Positions 54,502-62,440 of a stretch of DNA of 64,000 nucleotides are shown one piece after another. Under the pieces are notes generated by a model. The model was not told where the DNA came from, searched no databases, and worked only from the letters and a program-made list of their open reading frames with translations. This DNA comes from Lichenicoccus sp965213775. GTDB taxonomy: Bacteria > Pseudomonadota > Alphaproteobacteria > Acetobacterales > Acetobacteraceae. Where the stretch lies: NCBI GenBank assembly GCA_965213775.1, contig CBDCAC010000005.1, positions 372,001-436,000 on the forward strand, written 5' to 3'. Numbering within the stretch: position 1 is the stretch's first letter; each line of letters begins with the position of its first letter. The position numbers and the translations under genes were made by a program.

Positions 54502-55398
54502 TCAGGACGGCCCGCGCAGCCCGGCCCGCAGGCTCCGCCCCGCCTCGCTCGACGCGTCCAGCAGCCCCAGCCGCAGGAACAGGTCGATCAGCACCAGGTT
54601 CACGTTGAACTTGAAGCGGTCGGTGTCGCGCACGATGCGGAACACCTCGCCGAGCGGCAGCAGCCGGAACTCCGCCACCTCGCCGTCATTGGGCACCGGC
54701 ACCCAGTCCGGCGGCAGCCACAGATCGTAGCAATGCAGCAGGTCGCGACGCAGTCCCTCCGGCCGCTGCATGTCGTAGCTGATCTCGCCCACCTTGACCG
54801 CGCGCTCCGCCCAGTCGCGCGGCAGGCTGCACTCCTCCTCGCCCTCCTTGACCAGGGTCTGCGCCGGGCCGTAGCCGGCCGGGATGCCGCCCGCCACCAG
54901 GTGATCGAGCTTGCCCGGATCGAGCAGCTTGTCGTCCGCCCGCCGCCCCACCCAGAGATGCGGCCCGGCCTCGGCGCGCTGTGGATGCCGCACCAGGCCG
55001 TTGAGGTGCACCCCGGCCGCCACCAGCCCGAAGCCGGGCAGCGCGCCGCGATCGATCCGGCCGAGGCTGCGGCCGTGACGCTCCGCCACGATGTCGAAGG
55101 CCTCGCCGCGATGACGGAAATGCCCGTCGGCCGCCAGTGCCGCGGCGAGCGGCTGCAGCATGGCGGCGTCCGCGATGTCGAAGCCGCCATCCGCGCTCGG
55201 CGTCAGCCCGTGCGCGGCCAAGGCCGGCGCGAGTGCGGGATCGATCCAGCCGAGTGCCGCACCGTCCAGCCGCAGCGGATGGCGGCCGCCGGGCAGCACC
55301 GCGTTGTTGCACGCGGCGATGTGACGGGCGAAGCCGCCCCCCCCTTGGTCGATGTCGCCCTGGTCGATGCCGCCCTGGTCGATGCCGCCCTGGCTCAT
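54502..55398 (-). CDS. Nudix hydrolase with N-terminal DUF4743-like domain
   Basis: A 298-residue protein. The N-terminal domain GFARHIAACNNAVLPGGRHP is typical of DUF4743. The Nudix box is the segment GGIPAGYGPAQTLVKEGEEE followed by C, so the usual REUxEE reads KEGEEEC and keeps the metal-binding glutamates. Plant and fungal relatives act on thiamine or oxidised thiamine diphosphate. Before the conserved domain lies an (I/D)DQGG repeat. ATG 55398 (MSQGG) is chosen; other starts lie 60-72 bases upstream. It is divergent from the ABC transporter gene with almost no spacer. Confidence 0.78.
   Translation of the reverse strand: MSQGGIDQGGIDQGDIDQGGGGFARHIAACNNAVLPGGRHPLRLDGAALGWIDPALAPALAAHGLTPSADGGFDIADAAMLQPLAAALAADGHFRHRGEAFDIVAERHGRSLGRIDRGALPGFGLVAAGVHLNGLVRHPQRAEAGPHLWVGRRADDKLLDPGKLDHLVAGGIPAGYGPAQTLVKEGEEECSLPRDWAERAVKVGEISYDMQRPEGLRRDLLHCYDLWLPPDWVPVPNDGEVAEFRLLPLGEVFRIVRDTDRFKFNVNLVLIDLFLRLGLLDASSEAGRSLRAGLRGPS
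55346..55395 (-). repeat. 15-bp tandem repeat at the Nudix N-terminus
   Basis: About three units of CCCTGGTCGATGCCG (+ strand), coding for GGIDQ on the reverse strand. It lies next to a run of eight C bases (55337-55344), so both length and frame are prone to slippage. Confidence 0.75.
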
Positions 55399-55480
55399 GC
55401 CGCCGCGCCTGATGCCGGGCGCCGCAGGCGGCGGGGCAGAATCATTTGCATTCCGCATGGCACGTGCCACATCCGCAGAT

Positions 55481-57310
55481 ATGCCCTCCGCATCACCGTC
55501 CTCCCTCTCCCGACAGACGGCTCTGGAGACGGTCAGCGGCCTGCTGCCCTATCTCTGGCCGCGCGGCGACCTGCGCGGCCGCCTGCTGGTGGTCAGCGCC
55601 GTGCTGCTGCTTGTGGCAGCCAAGGCCGCCACGGTCTACGTGCCCTACGTCTACTCGCGCGCGGTGGACGCGCTGTCGCATCGCGACCCGTCCCACGTGG
55701 TCGTCGTGCCGGTGTCGCTGATCCTCGGCTACGGCCTGCTGCGCATCGCCTCGGGCGGCTTCGGCGAACTGCGCGACGCGGTGTTCGCGCCGGTCAAGCA
55801 GCGGGTGATCCGGGTGGTGGCGATGCGCACCTTCCAGCACCTGCACGCGCTGTCGCTGCGCTTCCACCTCGACCGCCAGACCGGCGGCGTCACCCGGGCG
55901 ATCGAGCGCGGCACCGCGGCGATCGAGCTGATCCTGCGCCTGGGCATCTTCAACATCGTCCCCACGCTGATCGAGACGCTGATGGTCACCCTGGTGATCT
56001 GGCACCTGTTCGACTGGCGCTTCGCGCTCGCCACCCTGGTCACCGTGGTGGTCTATGTCGGCTTCACCGTCGGCTTCACCGGCTGGCGCATCGGCATCCG
56101 GCGACGCATGAACGACATCGACAACGAGGCCAGCGGCAAGGCGCTCGACAGCCTGCTGAACTACGAGACGGTGAAGTATTTCGGCAACGAGCACCACGAG
56201 GCGCGACGCTACGACGAGGCGCAGGCGCGCTACGAGCGCGCCGCGGTGCGCACCCAGGTCTCGCTCAACATGCTCAACCTCGGGCAGGCCGCGATCATCG
56301 CCTTCGCCCTCGCCGTGGTCATGCTGATGGCCGCGCGCGAGGTGGCGGCCGGGCACATGACGGTCGGCCGCTTCGTGCTGATCAACACCTACCTGATGCA
56401 GCTCTACGTGCCGCTCAACTTCCTCGGCTTCGTCTATGCCTCGCTGCGCCAGGGCGTCGTCGACCTGGAGCAGATGTTCCGCCTGCTCGGCCGCTCGCAG
56501 GACGTCTCGGATCGCGCCGACGCCGCCGCGCTGCCGCCACGGCTGGAGGACGCGCCGGCGGCGACGCTGCACTTCGAGGCGGTGCAGTTCGGCTATCGCG
56601 ACGACCGCGAGATCCTGCGCGGCATCAGCTTCTCGGTGCCCGCCGGCGGCCGCGTCGCCATCGTCGGCCCCACCGGTGCCGGCAAGTCCACCATCAGCCG
56701 GCTGCTGTTCCGCTTCTACGACGTCTGGGACGGCCGCGTGACGGTGGACGGCCGCGACGTGCGCGACTACGCCCAGGCCAGCCTGCGGGCCGCGATCGGC
56801 GTGGTGCCGCAGGACACCGTGCTGTTCAACGACACCATACGCTACAACATCGCCTACGGCCGGATCGGCGCCGGCCAGGCCGAGATCGAGCACGCCGCCC
56901 GCCTGGCGCAGGTGCACGACTTCGTGCAGCGCCTGCCCGACGGCTACGACACCCGGGTCGGCGAGCGCGGCCTGAAGCTGTCGGGCGGCGAGAAGCAGCG
57001 GGTGGCGATCGCGCGCACCATCCTGAAGAACCCCCGCATCCTGATCCTCGACGAGGCGACCAGCGCGCTCGACACCCATACCGAGCAGGAGATACAGGCG
57101 GCCCTGCGCACGGTCGCCGCCGACCGCACCACCCTGGTGATCGCGCACCGCCTGTCCACCGTGATCGATTCCGACGAGATCCTGGTGCTGGAGGATGGCC
57201 GCATCGCCGAGCGCGGCACCCATCGCAGCCTGCTGGCGACCGGCGGGCTGTACGCCCGGATGTGGGCGGCGCAGGCCGAGCAAGAGCATGTCGACGCGGT
57301 GCTGGCCTGA
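55481..57310 (+). CDS. Atm1/HMT1-type ABC exporter (fused permease and ATPase)
   Basis: A 609-residue half-transporter. Six membrane helices (LLVVSAVLLLVAAKAATVYV, LIETLMVTLVIWHLF etc.) include NDIDNEASGKALDSLLNYET followed by VKYFGNEHHEA, a segment characteristic of the Atm1/mitochondrial ABC7 branch. The ATPase has Walker A IVGPTGAGKST, Q-loop GVVPQDTVLFND, signature LSGGEKQRVAIARTI, Walker B ILILDEATSALDTHTE, and H-loop VIAHRLST. Bacterial Atm1 proteins export glutathione conjugates or metal-thiol complexes. ATG 55481 (MPSASPSS) was chosen; ATG 55457 adds 8 residues and overlaps the reverse start of the Nudix gene. Confidence 0.9.
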   Translation: MPSASPSSLSRQTALETVSGLLPYLWPRGDLRGRLLVVSAVLLLVAAKAATVYVPYVYSRAVDALSHRDPSHVVVVPVSLILGYGLLRIASGGFGELRDAVFAPVKQRVIRVVAMRTFQHLHALSLRFHLDRQTGGVTRAIERGTAAIELILRLGIFNIVPTLIETLMVTLVIWHLFDWRFALATLVTVVVYVGFTVGFTGWRIGIRRRMNDIDNEASGKALDSLLNYETVKYFGNEHHEARRYDEAQARYERAAVRTQVSLNMLNLGQAAIIAFALAVVMLMAAREVAAGHMTVGRFVLINTYLMQLYVPLNFLGFVYASLRQGVVDLEQMFRLLGRSQDVSDRADAAALPPRLEDAPAATLHFEAVQFGYRDDREILRGISFSVPAGGRVAIVGPTGAGKSTISRLLFRFYDVWDGRVTVDGRDVRDYAQASLRAAIGVVPQDTVLFNDTIRYNIAYGRIGAGQAEIEHAARLAQVHDFVQRLPDGYDTRVGERGLKLSGGEKQRVAIARTILKNPRILILDEATSALDTHTEQEIQAALRTVAADRTTLVIAHRLSTVIDSDEILVLEDGRIAERGTHRSLLATGGLYARMWAAQAEQEHVDAVLA

Positions 57311-57344
57311 TCCCGCACCCCGCGATCCCGAGAAAGGACCGAAC

Positions 57345-57638
57345 ATGAGCCCCGAGCGAAACCAGTCCGCCTCGCCGGACGCCACCCCCGATCCGAACAT
57401 GGGCCCGACCCTGGGCCAGGACGGTTCGGTGCCCGCCGAGCTCAGCCACGCCGGCGCGGTCGTCGACAAGGCGATCGAGTACATGGTCAGCAAGGAGCTG
57501 CCGCCGCTGGCGATCGCCTCCGCCCTGCTCGGCGGCTCGCTCGGCGTGCTGGCCCGGACCATGGACCAGGCGGCGATGCTGCGCATGCTGGCCAACGCCG
57601 CCGACAGCGTGCGCGCCGGCGAGCTGCATCCCAGCTAG
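57345..57638 (+). CDS. Small protein of unknown function downstream of the ABC exporter
   Basis: A 97-residue protein. The first 40 residues are Pro/Asp/Gly-rich and disordered. The rest is helical, with LAIASALLGGSLGVLARTMD and MLRMLANAADSVRAGE. Preceded by AAAGGA at a good distance. It follows the transporter by 35 bases and is probably co-transcribed. No family is recognised. Confidence 0.65.
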   Translation: MSPERNQSASPDATPDPNMGPTLGQDGSVPAELSHAGAVVDKAIEYMVSKELPPLAIASALLGGSLGVLARTMDQAAMLRMLANAADSVRAGELHPS

Positions 57639-57747
57639 CGCCGGGCTTGCTTGACGAAGTGCCGTCGGGCCGCCATAAGCCGCCCCTGCATCGCACCGGC
57701 GCCCGGCGCATCGCCGCCGGGCCGCGCCGTACCTGAGGATGATCGAG

Positions 57748-58053
57748 ATGTCCCGCCGCTGCCAGATCACCGGCAAGGGCGTGCTGACCGGCAACAACGT
57801 CAGCCACGCCAACAACAAGAGCCGCCGACGCTACCTGCCGAACCTGCAGGAGACCTCGCTGCTGTCCGATGTGCTCGGCGGCTCGGTGCGCATGCGCCTG
57901 ACCACCAACGGCATCCGCACCATCGAGCATAATGGCGGCCTGGATTCGTTCCTGCTCGGCACCCCGAACCGCCGCCTGCCACTCGAGGCGCAGGCCCTGA
58001 AGCGCCGCATCCTGCGCGCCCAGGGCAAGAAGGCGGCCGCCCAGCCGGGCTGA
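57748..58053 (+). CDS. rpmB: 50S ribosomal protein L28
   Basis: A 101-residue L28: MSRRCQITGKGVLTGNNVSH, ANNKSRRRYLPNL, then SVRMRLTTNGIRTIEHNGGL. The length is as expected for alphaproteobacterial L28. ATG 57748 is preferred because the upstream ATG 57739 has its GAGG right against it. A likely terminator-type GC-rich stretch follows the stop. Confidence 0.96.
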   Translation: MSRRCQITGKGVLTGNNVSHANNKSRRRYLPNLQETSLLSDVLGGSVRMRLTTNGIRTIEHNGGLDSFLLGTPNRRLPLEAQALKRRILRAQGKKAAAQPG

Positions 58054-58268
58054 GCCGGCCTTCGGGCTTGCAAAACCGCGGCACCTGACGCATGTCAGGC
58101 GCCTGTCCTGCCGGCCGGCCTTCGCCACCTCCCGCGCTGCCGCTTGCGGCAGCGGGGTCGTGGGCGGGCTGACATCGGCATGCCAGTGGCGTGCAGGCGA
58201 GCGGGTCCGCAGGACCCGGTGGCATCCGCACCTCGTCGCTATCCAGCAAGTTCCCCCGGGAGGTCCGC

Positions 58269-60359
58269 GTGTCCGCACATTCCGAGCTATCGAAGATCCG
58301 CAACATCGGAATCACGGCGCACATCGACGCCGGCAAGACCACGACGACGGAGCGCATCCTGTACTACACCGGCGTGTCGCATAAGATCGGCGAGGTCCAC
58401 GAGGGCAACACCACCACCGACTACATGGACCAGGAACGCGAGCGCGGCATCACCATCACTTCCGCCGCGGTCACCTGCGAGTGGAAGGAGCACCGGATCA
58501 ACATCATCGACACGCCCGGGCACATCGACTTCAACATCGAGGTGAACCGCTCGCTGCGCGTGCTGGACGGTGCGGTGTTCATCATCGAGGGCGTCGCCGG
58601 GGTGCAGCCGCAGTCCGAGACCAACTGGCGCCTCGCCGACCGCTACCGCGTGCCACGCATCATCTTCATCAACAAGCTCGACCGCACCGGGGCGGACTTC
58701 TACCGCGCCTTCGACACGCTCAAGGAGAAGCTCGACATCATCGCGCTGCCGCTGCAGCTGCCGATCGGCATCGAGGAGACCTTCATCGGCGTCGTCGACC
58801 TGGTCGAGATGAAGGCGATCATCTGGGAGGGCGGCGAGCTGGGGGCGCGTTTCCACGACGAGGCGATCCCCGCCGATCTGGCCGAGCGCGCCGCCGAGGC
58901 GCGCCAGTTGCTGCTCGATACCGCGCTCGCCGCCGACAACGAGGCGATGGAGGAGTATTTCGAGAAGGGCGACGTCGAGGTCGCGACGCTGAAGCGCGCC
59001 ATCAAGAAGGGCACGATCTCCGGCGAGTTCCGCCCGGTGCTGTGCGGCACCGCGTTCAAGAACAAGGGCGTGCAGCCGCTGCTCGACGCGGTGCTGGACT
59101 ATCTGCCGGCGCCGGACGACGTCGAGGGCATACGCGTCGCCGCCGAGGAGGGCCAGGAGGACGAGGATCCGACCCTGCGCCGCCTGATCCGCATCGATCC
59201 CAAGGCGCCGTTCGCCGGGCTCGCCTTCAAGATCATCAACGACAAGTACGGCACCCTGACCTTCGTGCGGGTCTACTCCGGCACCCTGAAGTCGGGCGAC
59301 ATGGTGATGAACACCACCAAGGACCACAAGGAGCGCATCGGACGGATGTTCCAGATGCACGCCGACAAGCGCGCCGAGATCAAGGAGGTGCAGGCCGGCG
59401 ACATCGCCGCCTTCGTGGGGCTGAAGGACACCGGCACCGGCGATACCCTGGCCGCCGCCGAGGATCAGGTGATCCTGGAGCGCATGGCGTTCCCGGTCCC
59501 GGTGATCGACATCTCGGTCGAGCCGCGCACCAAGGACGCGGTCGAGAAGATGACGCTGGCGCTGCAGAAGCTCGCCGGCGAGGACCCGTCGCTGCGCCTG
59601 AAGACCGACCAGGAGAGCGGCCAGACCATCCTGTCGGGGATGGGTGAGCTGCACCTCGAGATCATCATCGACCGGCTGCGCCGCGAGTATGGCGTCGATG
59701 CCAATATCGGCGCGCCCCAGGTGGCGTATCGCGAGACCATCGCGCGCTCGCATACCGAGACCTACACCCACAAGAAGCAGTCCGGCGGCTCCGGCCAGTA
59801 TGCCGAGGTCAAGATCGTGTTCGAGCCGCTGGAGCGCAACGCCGGCGTCGTGTTCGAGAACAAGGTGGTCGGCGGCACGGTGCCGAAGGAATACATCCCC
59901 GCGGTCGAGAAGGGCATCCGCATGCAGTCCTCGACCGGCGTGCTGGCCGGCTTCCAGACGGTCGATTTCAAGTACACCCTGACCGACGGCAAGTACCACG
60001 ACGTGGACAGCTCGGCACTCGCCTTCGAGATCGCCGCGAAGGCCTGCTTCCGCGAGGGCATGAAGAAGGCGTCTCCGGTGATCCTGGAGCCGATCATGGA
60101 CGTCGAGGTGACCACGCCGCAGGACCATGTCGGCGACGTGGTCGGCGACCTCAACCGCCGGCGCGGCATGATCCAGAACCAGGAGAGTGCGGGCTCGACC
60201 ATCCTGGTGCGCGCCCAGGTGCCGCTGAAGGAGATGTTCGGCTACATCTCGCAGCTGCGCTCGATGACCAAGGGCCGCGCCTCGTTCACCATGCAGTTCC
60301 ACCACTACGACCCGGTGCCGCGCAACATCGCCGACGAGATCATGACCAAGTCGGCCTGA
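58269..60359 (+). CDS. fusA: Elongation factor G paralogue
   Basis: A 696-residue translation GTPase. P-loop AHIDAGKTTTTE, G2 region MDQERERGITITSAAVT, G3 IDTPGHIDFNIEV, G4 INKLDRTGADF. Domains II-V follow, with GSGQYAEVKIVFEPLERN, GSTILVRAQVPLKEMFGYIS and LRSMTKGRASFTMQF. Several positions differ from the standard str-operon EF-G (TTDYMDQERERG, CEWKEHRINIID, VFIIEGVAGVQPQ). No rpsL/rpsG/tuf genes are near. It may be a second EF-G. GTG start with GGGAGG six bases upstream. Confidence 0.9.
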   Translation: MSAHSELSKIRNIGITAHIDAGKTTTTERILYYTGVSHKIGEVHEGNTTTDYMDQERERGITITSAAVTCEWKEHRINIIDTPGHIDFNIEVNRSLRVLDGAVFIIEGVAGVQPQSETNWRLADRYRVPRIIFINKLDRTGADFYRAFDTLKEKLDIIALPLQLPIGIEETFIGVVDLVEMKAIIWEGGELGARFHDEAIPADLAERAAEARQLLLDTALAADNEAMEEYFEKGDVEVATLKRAIKKGTISGEFRPVLCGTAFKNKGVQPLLDAVLDYLPAPDDVEGIRVAAEEGQEDEDPTLRRLIRIDPKAPFAGLAFKIINDKYGTLTFVRVYSGTLKSGDMVMNTTKDHKERIGRMFQMHADKRAEIKEVQAGDIAAFVGLKDTGTGDTLAAAEDQVILERMAFPVPVIDISVEPRTKDAVEKMTLALQKLAGEDPSLRLKTDQESGQTILSGMGELHLEIIIDRLRREYGVDANIGAPQVAYRETIARSHTETYTHKKQSGGSGQYAEVKIVFEPLERNAGVVFENKVVGGTVPKEYIPAVEKGIRMQSSTGVLAGFQTVDFKYTLTDGKYHDVDSSALAFEIAAKACFREGMKKASPVILEPIMDVEVTTPQDHVGDVVGDLNRRRGMIQNQESAGSTILVRAQVPLKEMFGYISQLRSMTKGRASFTMQFHHYDPVPRNIADEIMTKSA

Positions 60360-60362
60360 TCT

Positions 60363-60483
60363 TGATAAGTCCAGGGCTCTGCCCTGGACCCGCTGGGGCC
60401 TGAGGCCCCAGACCCCCGATTTTAAGTTATCGGATTGCAAAGGCGCAGCCTTTGCTGGGGTCCAGGGGCAGAGCCCCTGGCCT
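60363..60483. repeat. Dispersed palindromic repeat, copy 7
   Basis: Full copy between the fusA stop and the DUF1217 stop (convergent genes): CCAGGGCTCTGCCCTGGACC, GGGGCCTGAGGCCCC, an AT-rich middle (GATTTTAAGTTATCGG), CAAAGGCGCAGCCTTTG and CCAGGGGCAGAGCCCCTGG. It probably terminates transcription from both sides. Confidence 0.8.
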
Positions 60484-62372
60484 TACGCGTAGAGCGCGCT
60501 GAGGATCGGATCCAGTCCGCTGCTGCTGCTGCTGCCTGGGTAGAGTGCTGACATAAGCGACGAGCCCAGATCGCCGCCCGAGCCGCCGGACAGCAGCACC
60601 GATGCCGGATCGGTGTCGCTGCCGCCGCTCGCGGCCTGCTCCCCGTTGAGTGCCAGGAACTGCTCGGCGGCGTTGTGCAGCTTGGTCGGGTTCGCGTAGT
60701 CCGACAGCTTGACCTTGCTCGTCAGCAGGCTGAGTTGCTGGTCGTAGGGCAGCTGGTCGTAGGTGCTCGACAATCCCAGGTTGGTCGTGACCACGTTGAG
60801 CAGGCGCGTGTCGCTCATCAGCTGGGTGATTTTGGTGATGCCCGGCATCGTGCGCGTGAAGTAGAGCGCATCGTCCATGCCGGGGATCTGCTTTCCTTCC
60901 TGGGTCTCGTACTGGCTGGTCTCGTACTGCGAGAGGATCGTCTTGACGTTGCCGGAATCGTCCAGCGCCGGGGTCTTGCCGTCGCTGACCTGCGGCAGGG
61001 TGCCCAGCGTGTCGCCGGCGGCGACCGCCACGGCGAGGTTGGCTCGCAGCGTGACGTTGCCCGATCCGTCGACGGACTTGATGATGCCGACCACGTTGCC
61101 GCCGTCGGTGATCACCTGGCCGGCTTTTAGCCGCATGCCCGCCTGGCCCAGCGACAGCGTCGCGACGTCGGTGGGGGTCGCGGCGCTCGCGGTGATCTTG
61201 GTGCCGATATTGGCGATGCCGGCGCCGATGGCGACGTCGATCCGGGCTCCGGCCGCGAGCTGCAGCGCCGCGTTCGCCGTGAGCGTGACGTCGCCGGCGG
61301 CGTCGACCGACTTGATGGTGCCGATCGCGTCGCCGCCGCTGGTGAGCACCTGGCCCGCCTTCAGGCTCTGCCCGGCGGTGCCCAGGGGCAGCACGTTCTG
61401 GTAGAGCGAGACCGCCTGCGTCGTGATCGCGGCGAAGCTGGTGTAGGATTGCGGCGAGAGCGACAGCGTGCCGTTGTCGATCGGGTTGATGATGCTCAGG
61501 CTGCCGGGGCTGCTGCTGGAGACGTTGAAGCCGCGGGCGGCCAGCGCCCGGGAGAGCAGCGGCACCGCGGTGGCGGCGCCGATGGTGCCCGACGGGACCG
61601 CGCTTGCGGCGGCCTGCGGCGCCTTGACCGCGACGACGCTGGCCAGCCTGATCGCAGCACCGCTGGCGCTGCTCGCCAGGGTGAGGCCGTAGACGGTGTT
61701 GCCGGCGCTGTCGGTGCTGGTCGCGATCGCCGGCGCGCCGCTCGATCCGACGATGACGCCGGCGCCGTTGACGCTGTAGCTGGCGGTGACCGGAGCGGCG
61801 CTGGTGCCGGTGGCCTGCAGCGCCGTCGTCAGCGCGGTGGCAATCGATTTCGCGGCACTGCCGTCGTCGAGCACGTAGGAGAAGGTCTCCGCCGGCGACG
61901 CCGCGGTCAGGGCGGCATCGGCCGTGCCCCAGGCCAGGTTGTTGAAGGAGATCGAGGAGGCGGCGCTGCCGCCGGAGGTGAAGCTGGAGGCGGCCGGATC
62001 GCCGAAATCGAGCGAGACCGTCGCCCGCTCGGTCATCGCCTTGACGAAGTGCAGGTCGTCGGTGTCGTTGAGCGAGCGCACCAGCGAGCCGGCGGCGGAG
62101 GGATCCTGTGTCAGCAGCTTCTTGATCAGGCCGGTCGAGCTGCTCTCGCCGCTCAGATTGTAGGCGCCCAGCACCACCTGCAGCGCCGCCTGGTTCTTGG
62201 GGCTGAGCAGGTCGGTGGGCGTGTTGATGTCGACGATGTCGGACTGGAACGCCTTGACCGTGCGCTGCAGCGACGGGTCGCTCTTCACCATCTGCGCGAC
62301 CTGGGTCTGCTCGTTCTTGACGATCGAGAGGTAGGTCGTGATCGGCGAGAGACCGGAGAGCGAGGAAGACAT
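60483..62372 (-). CDS. DUF1217 flagella-associated protein with inserted repeat
   Basis: A 629-residue protein. The DUF1217 N-terminal half covers roughly residues 10-125 (LSIVKNEQTQVAQMVKSDPS, VVLGAYNLSGES, LHFVKAMTERATVSLDFGD) and its C-terminal half roughly 475-600 (ILSQYETSQYETQEGKQIPG, PGITKITQLMSD, LSDYANPTKLHNAAEQFLAL). Such proteins occur in flagellar regions of alphaproteobacteria. A Ser/Ala/Gly-rich, beta-type region is inserted between the halves and contains two repeats near residues 333-380 and 411-458 (see findings). It starts with ATG 62372 with AGGA upstream. No other flagellar gene lies in the window. Confidence 0.75.
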   Translation of the reverse strand: MSSSLSGLSPITTYLSIVKNEQTQVAQMVKSDPSLQRTVKAFQSDIVDINTPTDLLSPKNQAALQVVLGAYNLSGESSSTGLIKKLLTQDPSAAGSLVRSLNDTDDLHFVKAMTERATVSLDFGDPAASSFTSGGSAASSISFNNLAWGTADAALTAASPAETFSYVLDDGSAAKSIATALTTALQATGTSAAPVTASYSVNGAGVIVGSSGAPAIATSTDSAGNTVYGLTLASSASGAAIRLASVVAVKAPQAAASAVPSGTIGAATAVPLLSRALAARGFNVSSSSPGSLSIINPIDNGTLSLSPQSYTSFAAITTQAVSLYQNVLPLGTAGQSLKAGQVLTSGGDAIGTIKSVDAAGDVTLTANAALQLAAGARIDVAIGAGIANIGTKITASAATPTDVATLSLGQAGMRLKAGQVITDGGNVVGIIKSVDGSGNVTLRANLAVAVAAGDTLGTLPQVSDGKTPALDDSGNVKTILSQYETSQYETQEGKQIPGMDDALYFTRTMPGITKITQLMSDTRLLNVVTTNLGLSSTYDQLPYDQQLSLLTSKVKLSDYANPTKLHNAAEQFLALNGEQAASGGSDTDPASVLLSGGSGGDLGSSLMSALYPGSSSSSGLDPILSALYA

Positions 62373-62408
62373 GACACGTCCTGAAGGAGACTTGTCACAA
62401 CCATAACG

Positions 62409-62430
62409 GGTATCTGCCTAAAAAGATACC
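62409..62430. terminator. Hairpin with T-run
   Basis: GGTATCTGCCTAAAAAGATACC forms a 7-bp stem with an 8-base loop and is followed by TTTTT on the + strand. It lies between the S10 peptidase and DUF1217 genes, both on the reverse strand, so it is not in the usual orientation to terminate either and its role is uncertain. Confidence 0.4.
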
Positions 62431-62440
62431 TTTTTCTGGA

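Noticed and set aside
62409..62430. Terminator for the S10 peptidase gene
   Set aside because: The T-run follows the stem on the + strand, whereas the gene is on the reverse strand; kept only as a low-confidence hairpin.
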